DNA of 64,000 nucleotides. It comes from Candidatus Norongarragalina meridionalis. Its GTDB lineage: Archaea > Micrarchaeota > Micrarchaeia > Norongarragalinales > Norongarragalinaceae. Under the pieces are notes generated by a model that was given only the letters and a program-made list of their open reading frames with translations, was not told where the DNA came from and ran no database searches. A program made the position numbers and the translations under genes. Positions 27,691 through 37,100 of this stretch are shown in pieces. The DNA lies in the NCBI GenBank assembly GCA_902384935.1, contig CABMDO010000020.1:1-64000 (forward strand). The letters are read 5' to 3'. Numbering within the stretch: position 1 is the first letter of the stretch; every line of letters begins with the position of its first letter.

Positions 27691-28541
27691 AAAGAGGAAG
27701 CGCGTCCGCATGGTTCGTGGCGATACTGCTCGTCGCGCTCGCCGTGTTCCTGCTCACGTACAAGGCGCCTGCGAAGACGCGCTACGTCGGGGATTGCGGC
27801 AGCCTCGAGAACACCACGTTCAACACGCGCTGCGACGGCGGCGCGCTTGTTTTCGAAACGTGCTTCAACGGAACTATTACCGAGGAAAGGACGGACTGCA
27901 GGGCGGCCAACCAGACGTGCCTGACGGAGACAGTCGGCAATACGACAACCGCAAAATGCGGCGTACAACCTTCCGCCACGCCGATTCCTTCCGCATCCGT
28001 CGGTCCCTCGGTTCCTCCGGAATACCGCGGCTTCGAAAATCTGATGGTGGACATGGGCGCGGGACTTGTGCGCGCGATTGACTTGCCAAACTTCGTTCCG
28101 AATTCGTGCGGAGACGGGAAGTGCAGCGTTTCCGAAACGTGCCTGTCATGCGCGAAGGATTGCGCCTGCAAAGCAGGCGAGAAATGCCGCTCAAACGGGC
28201 TATGCTCGGCGCCGAGCTGCGGGGACGGGCTGTGCGAAGCAGGCGAGTTCGGCGCGTGCTGCACGGATTGCGGATGCACCACGGGGATATGCAACAACGC
28301 CACGAGGAAGTGCGCGCTTCCGCTCGGCATGCAGAACACGCAGGCGTCTTCCTATGCGTTAACATCGCTCGGCAACGAAAGCGCGGGCTACGAAACCGAA
28401 ACGGTTTACGACGACTTCGCAGGCAACGAGCCCGTGAAAGTCGTGGTATTGAGATGCAAGGAGCAGACGCAGTACGCGTGCCTGCGCGTCATAACAATAG
28501 GAGCAAACGGCGAGATTTACAGCGACGCTCAGAGCGGCTGA
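27687..28541 (+). CDS. Cys-rich membrane-anchored surface protein
   Basis: 284 residues from a TTG that overlaps the preceding stop and is preceded by AAGGTGA. A basic N-terminus and hydrophobic helix (about 7-24) anchor a Cys-rich exterior region. Two repeats of the archaeal Cys-Gly-Asp-Gly-x-Cys-x-x-x-Glu type lie at about residues 135-200, preceded by a Pro/Ser spacer. Translational coupling to the putative C25-like peptidase suggests a substrate, inhibitor or anchor relationship, which is inference. Confidence 0.8.
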   Translation: MKRGSASAWFVAILLVALAVFLLTYKAPAKTRYVGDCGSLENTTFNTRCDGGALVFETCFNGTITEERTDCRAANQTCLTETVGNTTTAKCGVQPSATPIPSASVGPSVPPEYRGFENLMVDMGAGLVRAIDLPNFVPNSCGDGKCSVSETCLSCAKDCACKAGEKCRSNGLCSAPSCGDGLCEAGEFGACCTDCGCTTGICNNATRKCALPLGMQNTQASSYALTSLGNESAGYETETVYDDFAGNEPVKVVVLRCKEQTQYACLRVITIGANGEIYSDAQSG

Positions 28542-28544
28542 TTT

Positions 28545-29543
28545 TCAGATTCCCAGGAAATACGAAGCCACCGCGAGGCATCCGCACACGGCGAACAGCG
28601 CGAGAACGGTTTTAACGAGAGACTCCTCGCCCATCGGCTTCCACGCGAGAATGCGGTAGAAGATCGTGTAGTTTTCCGCGCCCTTAGGCGGCGAGAGCCG
28701 CCCGTCCTTCGCTATTACCGGGGAATGGCACGCCTTGCGGCGGTCCACGTTCCTGAAAAGGTAGTAAACGGTGGCGCCGAGCTCGTAGAACGCGGGGATG
28801 AAGCATATGACTCCGAATTTCTCGATGTTGCCCACGATTACCGCGCAAGCTATGGCCGCGCCGATGGAAAGCGTCCCGATGTCCGCGGGAAAGATGCGCG
28901 ACGGATACCAGTTAAAGTAGAGAAACGCAAGGCACGCGCCCAGGCACGCGGCGAGGATTATCTGCGCCGCGAGCACGCCGCTGAAGAACGCGATTATCAG
29001 CAAGAAGAAGGACATCACCGCGCCGATGCCCGCCTCGACGCCGTTGTATCCGGCGGTCATGTTCAGCGCGTTCGCCGCGCCGGTTATGCCGAGGGGAATG
29101 AGCACGAAAGTGTATATCCAGCCAAGAGTCACCTGCCCGACGAACGGCATGCTCATCGTCGTGTCACCCGCCATTATAGCGACGAGCGGGAACGCGCCTA
29201 TGATGGGCAGGAGGATTTTGCGCCTCCAGCTCAGGTTGAACAGGTCGTCGAAAGCTCCGATGAGCGCCAGCAGCGTTATCGACGCGAGCGACGCTAGCAG
29301 GAACACGGAAATGCGTTCGTTCGCGTCGAGGAACGTCATGAAGAGTATGCCCAGCAGTATCGCCGACGCCATTCCCGCGTATATGGCGAACCCGCCCATG
29401 TTGGCGACGAGCGGGCGCTTCGGTTTATTGTCGTCGTGAGCCACGATTTTCTTCCACTGCGCGCTGCGCATGAGCATCGTGGCGGAAAAGAAAGCGACGA
29501 GCGCGGCTACGCCGACTATGCCGAGTACGAAAGGCAGTCCCAT
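28545..29543 (-). CDS. UDP-GlcNAc:dolichyl-phosphate GlcNAc-1-P transferase type
   Basis: 332 residues, about ten membrane segments, glycosyltransferase family 4 (MraY/Alg7). It should load the first sugar phosphate on the lipid carrier for N-glycosylation. Visible motifs: the Lys-Pro-Lys-Arg-Pro segment, Gly-Ala-Phe-Asp-Asp-Leu-Phe-Asn (acidic catalytic loop), Asn-Ala-Leu-Asn-Met-Thr-Ala-Gly-Tyr-Asn-Gly and Phe-Pro-Ala-Asp-Ile-Gly-Thr-Leu. The ATG at 29543 directly follows the aglB stop; a GTG at 29558 would overlap it. It is in an operon with aglB. Confidence 0.9.
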   Translation of the reverse strand: MGLPFVLGIVGVAALVAFFSATMLMRSAQWKKIVAHDDNKPKRPLVANMGGFAIYAGMASAILLGILFMTFLDANERISVFLLASLASITLLALIGAFDDLFNLSWRRKILLPIIGAFPLVAIMAGDTTMSMPFVGQVTLGWIYTFVLIPLGITGAANALNMTAGYNGVEAGIGAVMSFFLLIIAFFSGVLAAQIILAACLGACLAFLYFNWYPSRIFPADIGTLSIGAAIACAVIVGNIEKFGVICFIPAFYELGATVYYLFRNVDRRKACHSPVIAKDGRLSPPKGAENYTIFYRILAWKPMGEESLVKTVLALFAVCGCLAVASYFLGI

Positions 29544-29544
29544 C

Positions 29545-32307
29545 TCACTTACCAGCACCGGCGTATTTGTATATCTTCACGAGGTTGTTCGGCGACGAGT
29601 AAACCTTCTCGAAACCGGGAAGGGACTCCAGGAAGAACAGCCGCACGAACGCCGCGTCCGCGATTCCGCTCTTCATGCCGTACGGCGACAAGTCGGGGTT
29701 GATGTTGACGAACTGCGTTTCCGAGTACGGGAACAGGTAGCTCACGTTCGCGTCGAGCTGGGAGAGCCCGATGAAGTTCTCGTTGCCCTGTATCTTGAAC
29801 TTCCGCGAATAGTTCGCGTCGAGCCCGGTGCGCGTGAGCAGGATCATCTCGTCCTTGCCCGCGCAGTACGTCGCGCCGAACGAGCTCTGCAGCGCCGCCA
29901 TCTGCACCGGCGACACGCTCGACGGGCACTGCCCGACTATGGTGAGGTACTCGAACGAATGCTCGGTTTCGTACGCGCTCCTGCCGGGTCCCGCCTTCCA
30001 ATCCGCTATGTCCGCGGTTTTCGGGCACACCGGCGACATGGAAGAATCGCACGAACCCGAAAGGAACACGAGCGCGCCCCACTTCTGTATCAGTTCCCAA
30101 TCCACCATCACGTAATCAGACGCGTGGTAGCTCATGCGATCGTATAGGTTGTTGGCGCCGCCGTTGACGAACGAGCGCGCGACTCCCTGGTCGAAATTGG
30201 AGAACGCGTTGTTCGGGTCGAGCACCGTGTTGCGCTCGCCGAGGAACGTGGTCCAGTGCCCGTAGTCCCACCACGACGTCACGCGGGCATCCTTCGGAAG
30301 ATTCGTGCGCATCCAGACGAACGTGGAGGTCCAGTCGTCGGGTATGCGCGTTCCGCCGAGCTGGTCCATCGTCGGCTTTACGTACTGGAACTGCTGGAAC
30401 ACCATTATCGCGCCGATGCACATCAGCAGCACGAGCGCGGACTTGGAAACGAACGCCTCGTCCTGCGATATCTTGAACACGCGGTTGCCCTCCTCGAACG
30501 CGCGCAGCAACTCGCCGAGTATGAAGCCCGCGAGGAAGCAGAGCGCGATTCCGAGGTGGAAGACGTACTTCACCTTGTTGAAGCCCACGTACGCAACGGG
30601 GAAGAATGCGATGACGAAGAACAGGAGCATGCGGTTCTTCTTTTCCGCGAAAAGGTACGTTATCGCGACGGAGAATATCGCGATCACCATGTACAGGAAG
30701 ACGTCGTTGCCCGAGAAGAACTGCACCGCCGAGACGACGTCCGCGTTTCCGGTTGCCGAGGCGAGGGACGAAAGAATGCCGTCTATCTGCGCATTGAGGA
30801 ACACAAATGCGCCCGCGAACACCGCCAACGCCGCGGCGTATTTGCCGTGCCCGCGCTTCAGAAGGGTGAGAATCGCAAGCAGCGCCGCGAGGAACGCGAC
30901 AGCGGCGAGAATCTGGATTGCGAAATTGCCGAGCACGCCGAAATAGGAGCCGAAGGTGCTGATGTCCGGCGACGCGCCTTCCTCCTGGATGGTCATGCCG
31001 AGCGGCGCCCATGATTTGGCGAACTTGGTTGTTGCGGCGACGTAGCCTAGCGTCACGGAGCCGAGAGGGCTGAGAAGAACCGCGACAAGCGCGACGAGCG
31101 TAACCCCGCCTGCCCAGAGCGCGCGCTCCCTTCCCGAAGCGAAGCGGACGAACTTCTGGAGCCCGACAAGCGCCAGCGAGAACGCGTAGCACGACAGGAG
31201 CACGAGCAGCTGACTCGAAAGGTACGGTGTGAGCGTTCCGGCCTGGTACGCCGAAAGCACGAAGCTGGACACCGCGGTTGCGACGACGAACGCTCCGTTG
31301 AGCAGGGCGTCCTTCTCGTCGGACTGCCCCGCGATGAAGTCGAGGAGAGATTGCAGCGCGATGTAAAGGGCGACGACGAGCACGGGCCAGATGTACTGCT
31401 GGCTTCCGAGCACCGATGCCGCAGCAGCTATGCCGGCGAGCACCGCGAGGCGATTGCTCTTGCGTCCCATCGCGAGAAGATACGCCGCGAAAACTAAAAT
31501 CGCCGCGAACATTCCCCACGGCTGCTGCTCGCTCACTCCCGCCGCGGTTTTGACTATGATTTGCGGGGTGAACGCCAGAAACGCCGCGGGAATCAGCGCG
31601 AGATACTTATTGTATTCCTCCCGCATTATCAGGAAAGCTAGGAAGCACGACAGTGCGGCGACGAGCGGCGGGTAGAATCCCGCGGTGAGGATGAGCGCAT
31701 CCTTCGAATACGCGGAACTGGAAACCAGCTGGAACAGGGAATACCACGACGCGACTAGGTTGTACGAGATGGGCGCGAAGTGCTGGAACGCCTGCTCTGG
31801 GTAGTACGATTCCTGCGTGTACATCGGCAGGTTGCCGTTCACGACGAGCTTCTCCGCGAGCTTGTTGTAGTAGTACGGGTCGAACTCGAAGAAGTTCGTA
31901 GCTTCGGCCGTAGCGAAGCGCACGTAGAACGCCGAAACCACTATGACGACTATTGCGACGGCAACCCAGTTCTCGAACACCCACGCCTGCGCCTTTTGCG
32001 GGGTTACTTCGAGTTTCGGCATCTTCACGTGCAAATGCTGCAGCTGCTTCTGCTGGTAAAGCGCGATCAGGCCCGCGAACGTAAGAAGCAGGACGTTGAC
32101 CACGACGAGCATGCCGCTGAACTGAATCCCGAGCATGCCGGTTTCAAGGAAGGACATGATGGGCAGGAGCACCACGCCGAGCACGACGCCGAGCATCGCC
32201 TTGTCCATTCGCGAGAAAGCGACGCCCTTGAGCAGTGCGAAGGAAAGCAGTATTCCGGGAACGAAGACCATGAGCGCTACGACGAGTAGCGCGAGCAATT
32301 CGAGCAT
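29545..32307 (-). CDS. aglB: Oligosaccharyltransferase AglB (STT3)
   Basis: 920 residues. It transfers lipid-linked glycan to Asn in Asn-x-Ser/Thr on the outer membrane face. About 13 N-terminal membrane segments carry the acidic Glu-Phe-Asp-Pro-Tyr-Tyr loop; the exterior domain has the hallmark WWDYGHW near residue 678. The ATG at 32307 is preceded by GAGAGGGG. It is followed by the GlcNAc-1-P transferase gene. Its likely clients are the sequon-rich pilus proteins of this window. Confidence 0.96.
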   Translation of the reverse strand: MLELLALLVVALMVFVPGILLSFALLKGVAFSRMDKAMLGVVLGVVLLPIMSFLETGMLGIQFSGMLVVVNVLLLTFAGLIALYQQKQLQHLHVKMPKLEVTPQKAQAWVFENWVAVAIVVIVVSAFYVRFATAEATNFFEFDPYYYNKLAEKLVVNGNLPMYTQESYYPEQAFQHFAPISYNLVASWYSLFQLVSSSAYSKDALILTAGFYPPLVAALSCFLAFLIMREEYNKYLALIPAAFLAFTPQIIVKTAAGVSEQQPWGMFAAILVFAAYLLAMGRKSNRLAVLAGIAAAASVLGSQQYIWPVLVVALYIALQSLLDFIAGQSDEKDALLNGAFVVATAVSSFVLSAYQAGTLTPYLSSQLLVLLSCYAFSLALVGLQKFVRFASGRERALWAGGVTLVALVAVLLSPLGSVTLGYVAATTKFAKSWAPLGMTIQEEGASPDISTFGSYFGVLGNFAIQILAAVAFLAALLAILTLLKRGHGKYAAALAVFAGAFVFLNAQIDGILSSLASATGNADVVSAVQFFSGNDVFLYMVIAIFSVAITYLFAEKKNRMLLFFVIAFFPVAYVGFNKVKYVFHLGIALCFLAGFILGELLRAFEEGNRVFKISQDEAFVSKSALVLLMCIGAIMVFQQFQYVKPTMDQLGGTRIPDDWTSTFVWMRTNLPKDARVTSWWDYGHWTTFLGERNTVLDPNNAFSNFDQGVARSFVNGGANNLYDRMSYHASDYVMVDWELIQKWGALVFLSGSCDSSMSPVCPKTADIADWKAGPGRSAYETEHSFEYLTIVGQCPSSVSPVQMAALQSSFGATYCAGKDEMILLTRTGLDANYSRKFKIQGNENFIGLSQLDANVSYLFPYSETQFVNINPDLSPYGMKSGIADAAFVRLFFLESLPGFEKVYSSPNNLVKIYKYAGAGK

Positions 32308-32342
32308 CAAAAATCCCCTCTCTCTAAATGACGCTCAAGTTC

Positions 32343-32350
32343 TTTAAAAA
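32343..32350. promoter_or_regulatory. TATA element between aglB and a glycosyltransferase gene
   Basis: TTTAAAAA in the 118-base divergent spacer. Read on the minus strand it is about 38 bases before the aglB ATG. A second AT run, CTTTTATTTG, follows for the plus-strand gene. Confidence 0.35.
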
Positions 32351-32425
32351 CGCTTTTATTTGCAGAGGATTTGATGTTTGTATGACGCGCGCTATGGAGG
32401 GCGCGCGTCGAACAGGGGGATTGAT

Positions 32426-33508
32426 GTGCTTCGCGTGCTCATGCTAGGCAGCAAGGAGTATCCTGTCGGCAGCAACAAAGGCGACGACCCGATAACGTCG
32501 GGCGGAATAGAAGCCTATGTCGAGAACCTCTCGGAGGCGCTTGCGAAAAAACGCGTGAGCGTCACCGTCGTTACGCGCAGATTCGCCGGCACCAAGGCCG
32601 AGGAATGGCACAACGGCGTGCGCATAAAGCGCGTGCCCTGGATGCGCGGAAGGATGCTGCGCAACCCCTCTTTTAACCTGCACTCGCTGATGCGCGCGTG
32701 GGACGAGGACTTCGACGTGATTCACTGCCACGGCGCGGTTGCTTCGCTGATGGGCTGGTTTCTGGCAAAGACGAAGGGGAAGCCCCTGGTTTGCACGCCG
32801 CACGGCGTCTCGAAGGGGCAGCCGCAGTACGGCGCCGCGCTCAACGCGTCCATCGGAGCTACCGAAAGGTTCGCCTACAAGCGCGCGCAATGCGTCGTTT
32901 TTCTCGGCGAGGAGGAGCGCAGGACTTTCGGGATGAAGTTCGGATTCGTTCCGAACAGCGTAATCATCCCGCCGGGAATCAGGCTCTCCAAATACAAGCC
33001 GCTGAAAAAACGCTCGCTGAAAATCGTCTTCGCCGGAAGGCTCGTCGCGGTGAAGGGCGTGCGCTATCTGCTGGACGCGATGAAGTCCGTCCACGCCGAG
33101 CTGCTCGTCGCGGGCGAAGGCCCGGAGTCCGAGGCGCTTCGCAGGCGCGCGGGCACGAACGTGAAATTCCTCGGGCATCGCACCGACGTCGCGAAACTGC
33201 TGGCGGAGAACGAGATTTTCGTTCTTCCATCCCTTTCGGAAGGATTGCCGGTTGCGCTGCTCGAGGCGATGGCGTCGGGATGCGCGTGCGTCGTAACCGA
33301 CGTGGGTTTGCCCGTGGAGAACAACAAGAACGCGCTCGTGGTCGAACCCGCGAACGCAAGCGCGCTCGCCTTCGCGCTAAACAGGCTTCTGCGCGACAAT
33401 AAACTGCGGACGAAGCTCGGAAAGAACGCGCGCGCCGCCGCGCAGGAATATTCGCTCGACAGTCTTGCGGAAAGGCACAAGGCGCTGTACGCGGGCATGC
33501 TGCTCTGA
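32426..33508 (+). CDS. GT4-family glycosyltransferase
   Basis: 360 residues. The GTG at 32426 is preceded by AGGGGGA and yields the typical Met-Leu-Arg-Val-Leu-Met-Leu-Gly start; longer frames upstream lack support. Two Rossmann-like halves: N-terminal with Ser-Gly-Gly-Ile-Glu-x-Tyr-Val-Glu and a Thr-Pro-His-Gly, C-terminal with Phe-Ala-Gly-Arg-Leu-Val-x-x-Lys-Gly and the EX7E-like nucleotide-sugar site Pro-Ser-Leu-Ser-Glu-Gly-Leu-Pro-x-x-Leu-Leu-Glu-Ala. Adds a sugar to a surface glycan; donor not deducible. Confidence 0.9.
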   Translation: MLRVLMLGSKEYPVGSNKGDDPITSGGIEAYVENLSEALAKKRVSVTVVTRRFAGTKAEEWHNGVRIKRVPWMRGRMLRNPSFNLHSLMRAWDEDFDVIHCHGAVASLMGWFLAKTKGKPLVCTPHGVSKGQPQYGAALNASIGATERFAYKRAQCVVFLGEEERRTFGMKFGFVPNSVIIPPGIRLSKYKPLKKRSLKIVFAGRLVAVKGVRYLLDAMKSVHAELLVAGEGPESEALRRRAGTNVKFLGHRTDVAKLLAENEIFVLPSLSEGLPVALLEAMASGCACVVTDVGLPVENNKNALVVEPANASALAFALNRLLRDNKLRTKLGKNARAAAQEYSLDSLAERHKALYAGMLL

Positions 33509-33525
33509 CGCCGCCGCTGCCCACG

Positions 33526-33535
33526 TATTTTAATA
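33526..33535 (+). promoter_or_regulatory. TATA box of the wecC-wecB operon, inside an inverted repeat
   Basis: TATTTTAATA predicts initiation near 33557, just before the ATG at 33566. An 8-bp perfect inverted repeat (33511-33518 with 33535-33542) encloses the box. Confidence 0.45.
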
Positions 33536-33565
33536 GCGGCGGACAAATGTATGTCGGGTAATCTC

Positions 33566-34846
33566 ATGAAATGCTGCGTTGTCGGACTCGGCTACATCGG
33601 GCTGCCGACTGCATGCCTGCTCGCCGCCAGCGGAGCGGACGTCGTCGGCATCGACGTGGACGCGGAGCGCGTCGGGAAGATAAACGCGGCGGAAGCGCCG
33701 TTCCGCGAAAAGGGGCTCGACGAACTGCTCCGAAGGACCGTTTCCGCCGGAAAGCTGCGTGCGTCTTCGGACTTCGGGGAATGTTCGGCGGCGGACGCGA
33801 TAATAATAGCGGTTCCAACGCCGCTCCGCGAGCGCAGGTTCGATTCTTCCGCGTTGGTTTCCGCGTGCGAATCCGTCGCGAAGCACATGCGCGCAGGCGC
33901 GCTCATTATAATAGAGAGCACGGTTCCGCCGGGAACGACGAAAAAAACCGTGAGGAAAATCCTGCGGCAGAAGAAGCCGCTGCTCGCGCACTGCCCCGAG
34001 CGCGCGATTCCGGGGGACACGCTGCGTGAGATGGCGGAGAACGACCGCGTAGTCGGCGGAATCAACGAAAGGAGCGCGAAAGCCGCCGCGGCGCTTTACG
34101 GCCGCTTCGTGCGCGGAAAGATATACGAAACCGACTCGGCGACTTCGGAAATCGTGAAGCTTTCGGAAAACATCTACCGGGACGTCAATATCGCGCTCGC
34201 GAACGAGCTTGCCGGAGCGTGCGAGAAGCTCGGCGCGGACTACTTCAAGGTTGCGGAACTCGCGAACAGGCATCCGCGCGTGCGGCTGCACGACGCGGGC
34301 GCGGGAGTCGGCGGGCACTGCATACCGCTCGATTCGTGGTTCCTCAACGAGTCATACAAAAAAATCCCGCTGCTGAAGCAGGCACGGAAGGAAAACGACG
34401 CCATGCCCCGCCATGCCGCGGAAATCGCGCTCAAGGCAATCGGCGGGAAGGGACGCGTGGCGCTGCTCGGGCTCGCGTACAAGCCCGACACCGAGGATTT
34501 GCGTGAAACGCCGGCTGCGGGAATCGCCGCCGCGCTCGGGAGCGCGGGCGTGGAGGTAATCGCGTTCGACCCGTTCGTAAAGAAATGCGCGTTCGCCGAA
34601 ACCGCCGCGTCGCTCGAGGGCGCGCTTGACGGCGCGGACTGCGCGATCATAGCGACGGCGCATTCGGCGTTCCGCGGCGTAGACTGGCGGAAGGCGGGCG
34701 CGCGCATGCGGAAAAAAATCATTGTTGACTGCAGGCACGTCCTCGAAAACGCGCCCGAGGGATTCGTGCTCAGGGGAATCGGGAGGGGCGATCTGGAAAT
34801 GGCGCGCCGTCATTTGACGAGACGCGCCGAACAAGTGATCAAATGA
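33566..34846 (+). CDS. wecC: UDP-N-acetylmannosamine dehydrogenase type (WecC)
   Basis: 426 residues, UDP-sugar 6-dehydrogenase family. It oxidises C6 of UDP-ManNAc (or UDP-GlcNAc) to the uronic acid with NAD. Glycine-rich GLGYIGLP at residues 7-14, Cys-Pro-Glu-Arg-Ala near 143-147 as in WecC, catalytic Cys252 in Val-Gly-Gly-His-Cys-Ile-Pro. The ATG at 33566 is preferred over 33551 because the predicted transcript starts between them. It overlaps wecB by four bases. WbpA-type specificity for UDP-GlcNAc cannot be excluded. Confidence 0.9.
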   Translation: MKCCVVGLGYIGLPTACLLAASGADVVGIDVDAERVGKINAAEAPFREKGLDELLRRTVSAGKLRASSDFGECSAADAIIIAVPTPLRERRFDSSALVSACESVAKHMRAGALIIIESTVPPGTTKKTVRKILRQKKPLLAHCPERAIPGDTLREMAENDRVVGGINERSAKAAAALYGRFVRGKIYETDSATSEIVKLSENIYRDVNIALANELAGACEKLGADYFKVAELANRHPRVRLHDAGAGVGGHCIPLDSWFLNESYKKIPLLKQARKENDAMPRHAAEIALKAIGGKGRVALLGLAYKPDTEDLRETPAAGIAAALGSAGVEVIAFDPFVKKCAFAETAASLEGALDGADCAIIATAHSAFRGVDWRKAGARMRKKIIVDCRHVLENAPEGFVLRGIGRGDLEMARRHLTRRAEQVIK

Positions 34847-36090
34847 GGATTCTCAGCGTTGTTTCGACGAGGCCCGAGCTGATCAAGATGGCGCCAGTGC
34901 TCAGGGAGCTGCAGCGCCGAAGAATCGACGGCGTGTTCGTCACAACCGGGCAGCACTACGATGCGGGGCTGTTCGGCGATTTCATTTCCGAGCTCGGACT
35001 GCCGGAACCGGACGAGAACCTTACGGTCGGCTCGGGCAGCCAGGCGTACCAAACCGGCGAGTCGCTGAAGAGGCTCGAGGCGGCGTTCCTGAAATACGAG
35101 CCCGACGCGGTTCTCGCGCAGGGCGACACGAATTCCGTTCTCGCGGCGGCGCTTGCGTCGCAGAAGCTCCTCGTGCCGTTCGGGCACGTCGAGGCGGGGC
35201 TGCGCTCGTTCGACAGGACGATGCCCGAGGAAATCAACAGGATAATGGCGGATCACTGCTCGGAAATACTGTTCGCGCCTACGGAAACGTCCGCGCTCAA
35301 CCTCCTTCTCGAAAACGTGCCGAAGCGCAAGGTGCACGTGACGGGAAACACCGTAGTGGACGCATGCATGCAATACGTGAAAGTCGCGCGCAAAAAATCG
35401 CGCATAACCGCGGGCTTGCGCGATTTCGTCGTCTTTACGTGCCACAGGAAGGAGAATACCACGCCAGAAAAACTCGCGGCGATGGTGAGGGTTCTCGCGG
35501 CGATAAGGCGGAACGTCGCATTCACGATGCATCCGAGAACCGCGGAACTGCTGAAAAAAACCGGGCTTTACGGGAAAATCGAGAGGATGGGGCACGTGAA
35601 ACTGCTCCCTCCGCTCGGATATCTGGATTTCCTGGCGCTCATGGACGCGTCGCGCGCGGTTGTCACGGATTCCGGCGGATTGCAGGAGGAGGCTGCGGTT
35701 CTTGGAAAGAAGTGCGTGGTGCTGCGCGAAAACACCGAGCGCCCCGAGGCCGGCAATGTCGTGCTCGCGGGAATGGACGCCGGCAGGGTTTCCCGCGCGC
35801 TGGAGGACGTCCGCGTGAAAAAGGCGGCATGCCCGTTCGGCGACGGCAGGGCGTCGGAACGCATCGTTTCAATACTGAAGAAGGGCGGGTTCGGCGTGGA
35901 ATCCTCCTCGTTCATCGGATCGGACTATCCCGAGTACGCGCTCGTCAAAGCCGACGGAAAAAGGAGCGTCGCGGAATTCGAGAAGCGCGGCGGCGAGGTG
36001 CGGCTGCTTTTCGAGAACGGGAAGCCGCGCTATCCGAATTCAAAGTGCGTCCCGCGCAGGGGCGACGAACTGCTAATCGAGAGACGATAG
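34843..36090 (+). CDS. wecB: UDP-N-acetylglucosamine 2-epimerase (WecB)
   Basis: 415 residues, non-hydrolysing UDP-GlcNAc 2-epimerase giving UDP-ManNAc. Motifs: Thr-Arg-Pro-Glu-Leu-Ile-Lys at the start, Gln-Gly-Asp-Thr-Asn-Ser, His-Val-Glu-Ala-Gly-Leu-Arg, Gly-Asn-Thr-Val-Val-Asp, Asp-Ser-Gly-Gly-Leu-Gln-Glu-Glu. The ATGA overlap couples it to wecC. It carries about 55 residues beyond the usual end (after Phe-Gly-Val-Glu), a basic strand-rich tail of unknown role. Its end overlaps the convergent glycosyltransferase. Confidence 0.94.
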   Translation: MRILSVVSTRPELIKMAPVLRELQRRRIDGVFVTTGQHYDAGLFGDFISELGLPEPDENLTVGSGSQAYQTGESLKRLEAAFLKYEPDAVLAQGDTNSVLAAALASQKLLVPFGHVEAGLRSFDRTMPEEINRIMADHCSEILFAPTETSALNLLLENVPKRKVHVTGNTVVDACMQYVKVARKKSRITAGLRDFVVFTCHRKENTTPEKLAAMVRVLAAIRRNVAFTMHPRTAELLKKTGLYGKIERMGHVKLLPPLGYLDFLALMDASRAVVTDSGGLQEEAAVLGKKCVVLRENTERPEAGNVVLAGMDAGRVSRALEDVRVKKAACPFGDGRASERIVSILKKGGFGVESSSFIGSDYPEYALVKADGKRSVAEFEKRGGEVRLLFENGKPRYPNSKCVPRRGDELLIERR

Positions 36091-37071
36091 GAGCCGCCTG
36101 ATTTTTCCGCCTGTTCCGCGGAGCTCCGCCCCGACGCGCAGCCTGCCGTTCCCGCCGATTGCGGGAAGTTTTTTCCTGTTGCGCAGCGCCCACGCGATGC
36201 CCGAGGCTATTCCCGCTGCTGACGCGCCGCACACGATCGCGTCGCGCCCCCGCTTCACGAACCATGTGGCTCCGCCGACGTCGGTGACGAGGCACGGAAC
36301 CCCGCACGCCATCGCCTCGACGAGCTTTATCGGCGTGGCTGTTTCGGCGGAGGGATGCCGCGGCCGCGGAAGGACAAACAGATCGAAGGACTTCATAACC
36401 GACGGCACGCTGCTGTTCGCAACCCTGCCCATTATCTTCACGCGCGGATTGTTCCCGAAATCCGCCGCTGTCGCGTCCCCATAGACGCGAACCTTGAAAT
36501 CCCCCGATGCACGGGCAAGTGCGTCGCGAAGAAGCCCGAGCCCCTGCCACTCCTGTTTTCCGCCGACGTAGCCGATTGTGAACGCCTCGCGCTTCGCCGC
36601 GGGCTTCGCCTTTTGCATGGCGGAAAAATCAACAGGCGGCAGATAGACCAGGACCTTTTTCGCGCCGCGGCTGCGGCAGTATTTTTCAAGGCCAGGGGAT
36701 ATAGTCATCACACCGTCGCTCCAGCGTATCGCGGCGTCCTCTGCGAGCTTCACGAACTGTCGCATCCATGCGGGGCTTTCGAGATGCTTCAGCGCCGCAA
36801 CGCCGAGCACGACTTTTTTTCCGCGCATCTTCAGGAGCGGGATGCTCAGGAACGCGAGCGGGGAGCGCAGGTACGCGACGTGCTCGCCGTCGGGAACCGC
36901 GAACGGCGCCCGCAACGCGAACGCCACGCCCGACGAACCGAGGGAATCGAAGGAGACGGACTCTACCGCTATTCCGGCAGCACGGCATTCCGCTGCGAGC
37001 GATTTCGAATGCACGCTCGCGCCGTCGGTTTTACGCAAATCCATGGCGAGAACGAAGCATAAATTTACCAT
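36073..37071 (-). CDS. GT4-like glycosyltransferase
   Basis: 332 residues, GT-B fold. The N-terminal half contains Asp-Gly-Ala-Ser-Val-His-Ser; the C-terminal half contains Ile-Gly-Tyr-Val-Gly-Gly-Lys-x-Glu-Trp-Gln-Gly and an EX7E-like Glu-Thr-Ala-Thr-Pro-Ile-Lys-Leu-Val-Glu-Ala-Met-Ala-Cys-Gly. Its promoter predicts a leaderless start. It is convergent with wecB (18-base overlap) and divergent from the gene at 37108. Sugar specificity unknown. Confidence 0.88.
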   Translation of the reverse strand: MVNLCFVLAMDLRKTDGASVHSKSLAAECRAAGIAVESVSFDSLGSSGVAFALRAPFAVPDGEHVAYLRSPLAFLSIPLLKMRGKKVVLGVAALKHLESPAWMRQFVKLAEDAAIRWSDGVMTISPGLEKYCRSRGAKKVLVYLPPVDFSAMQKAKPAAKREAFTIGYVGGKQEWQGLGLLRDALARASGDFKVRVYGDATAADFGNNPRVKIMGRVANSSVPSVMKSFDLFVLPRPRHPSAETATPIKLVEAMACGVPCLVTDVGGATWFVKRGRDAIVCGASAAGIASGIAWALRNRKKLPAIGGNGRLRVGAELRGTGGKIRRLLSSLD

Positions 37072-37074
37072 AAC

Positions 37075-37100
37075 CTAATAAATCGGCTGAAGTTTAAAAG
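37075..37100. promoter_or_regulatory. Interlocked divergent leaderless promoters
   Basis: CTAATAAAT (37075-37083) lies about 28 bases before the plus ATG at 37108. CTTTTAAACT on the minus strand (37091-37100) lies about 25 bases before the minus ATG at 37071. Each TATA box sits within the other promoter's initiation zone, so the two genes may interfere. Confidence 0.5.
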
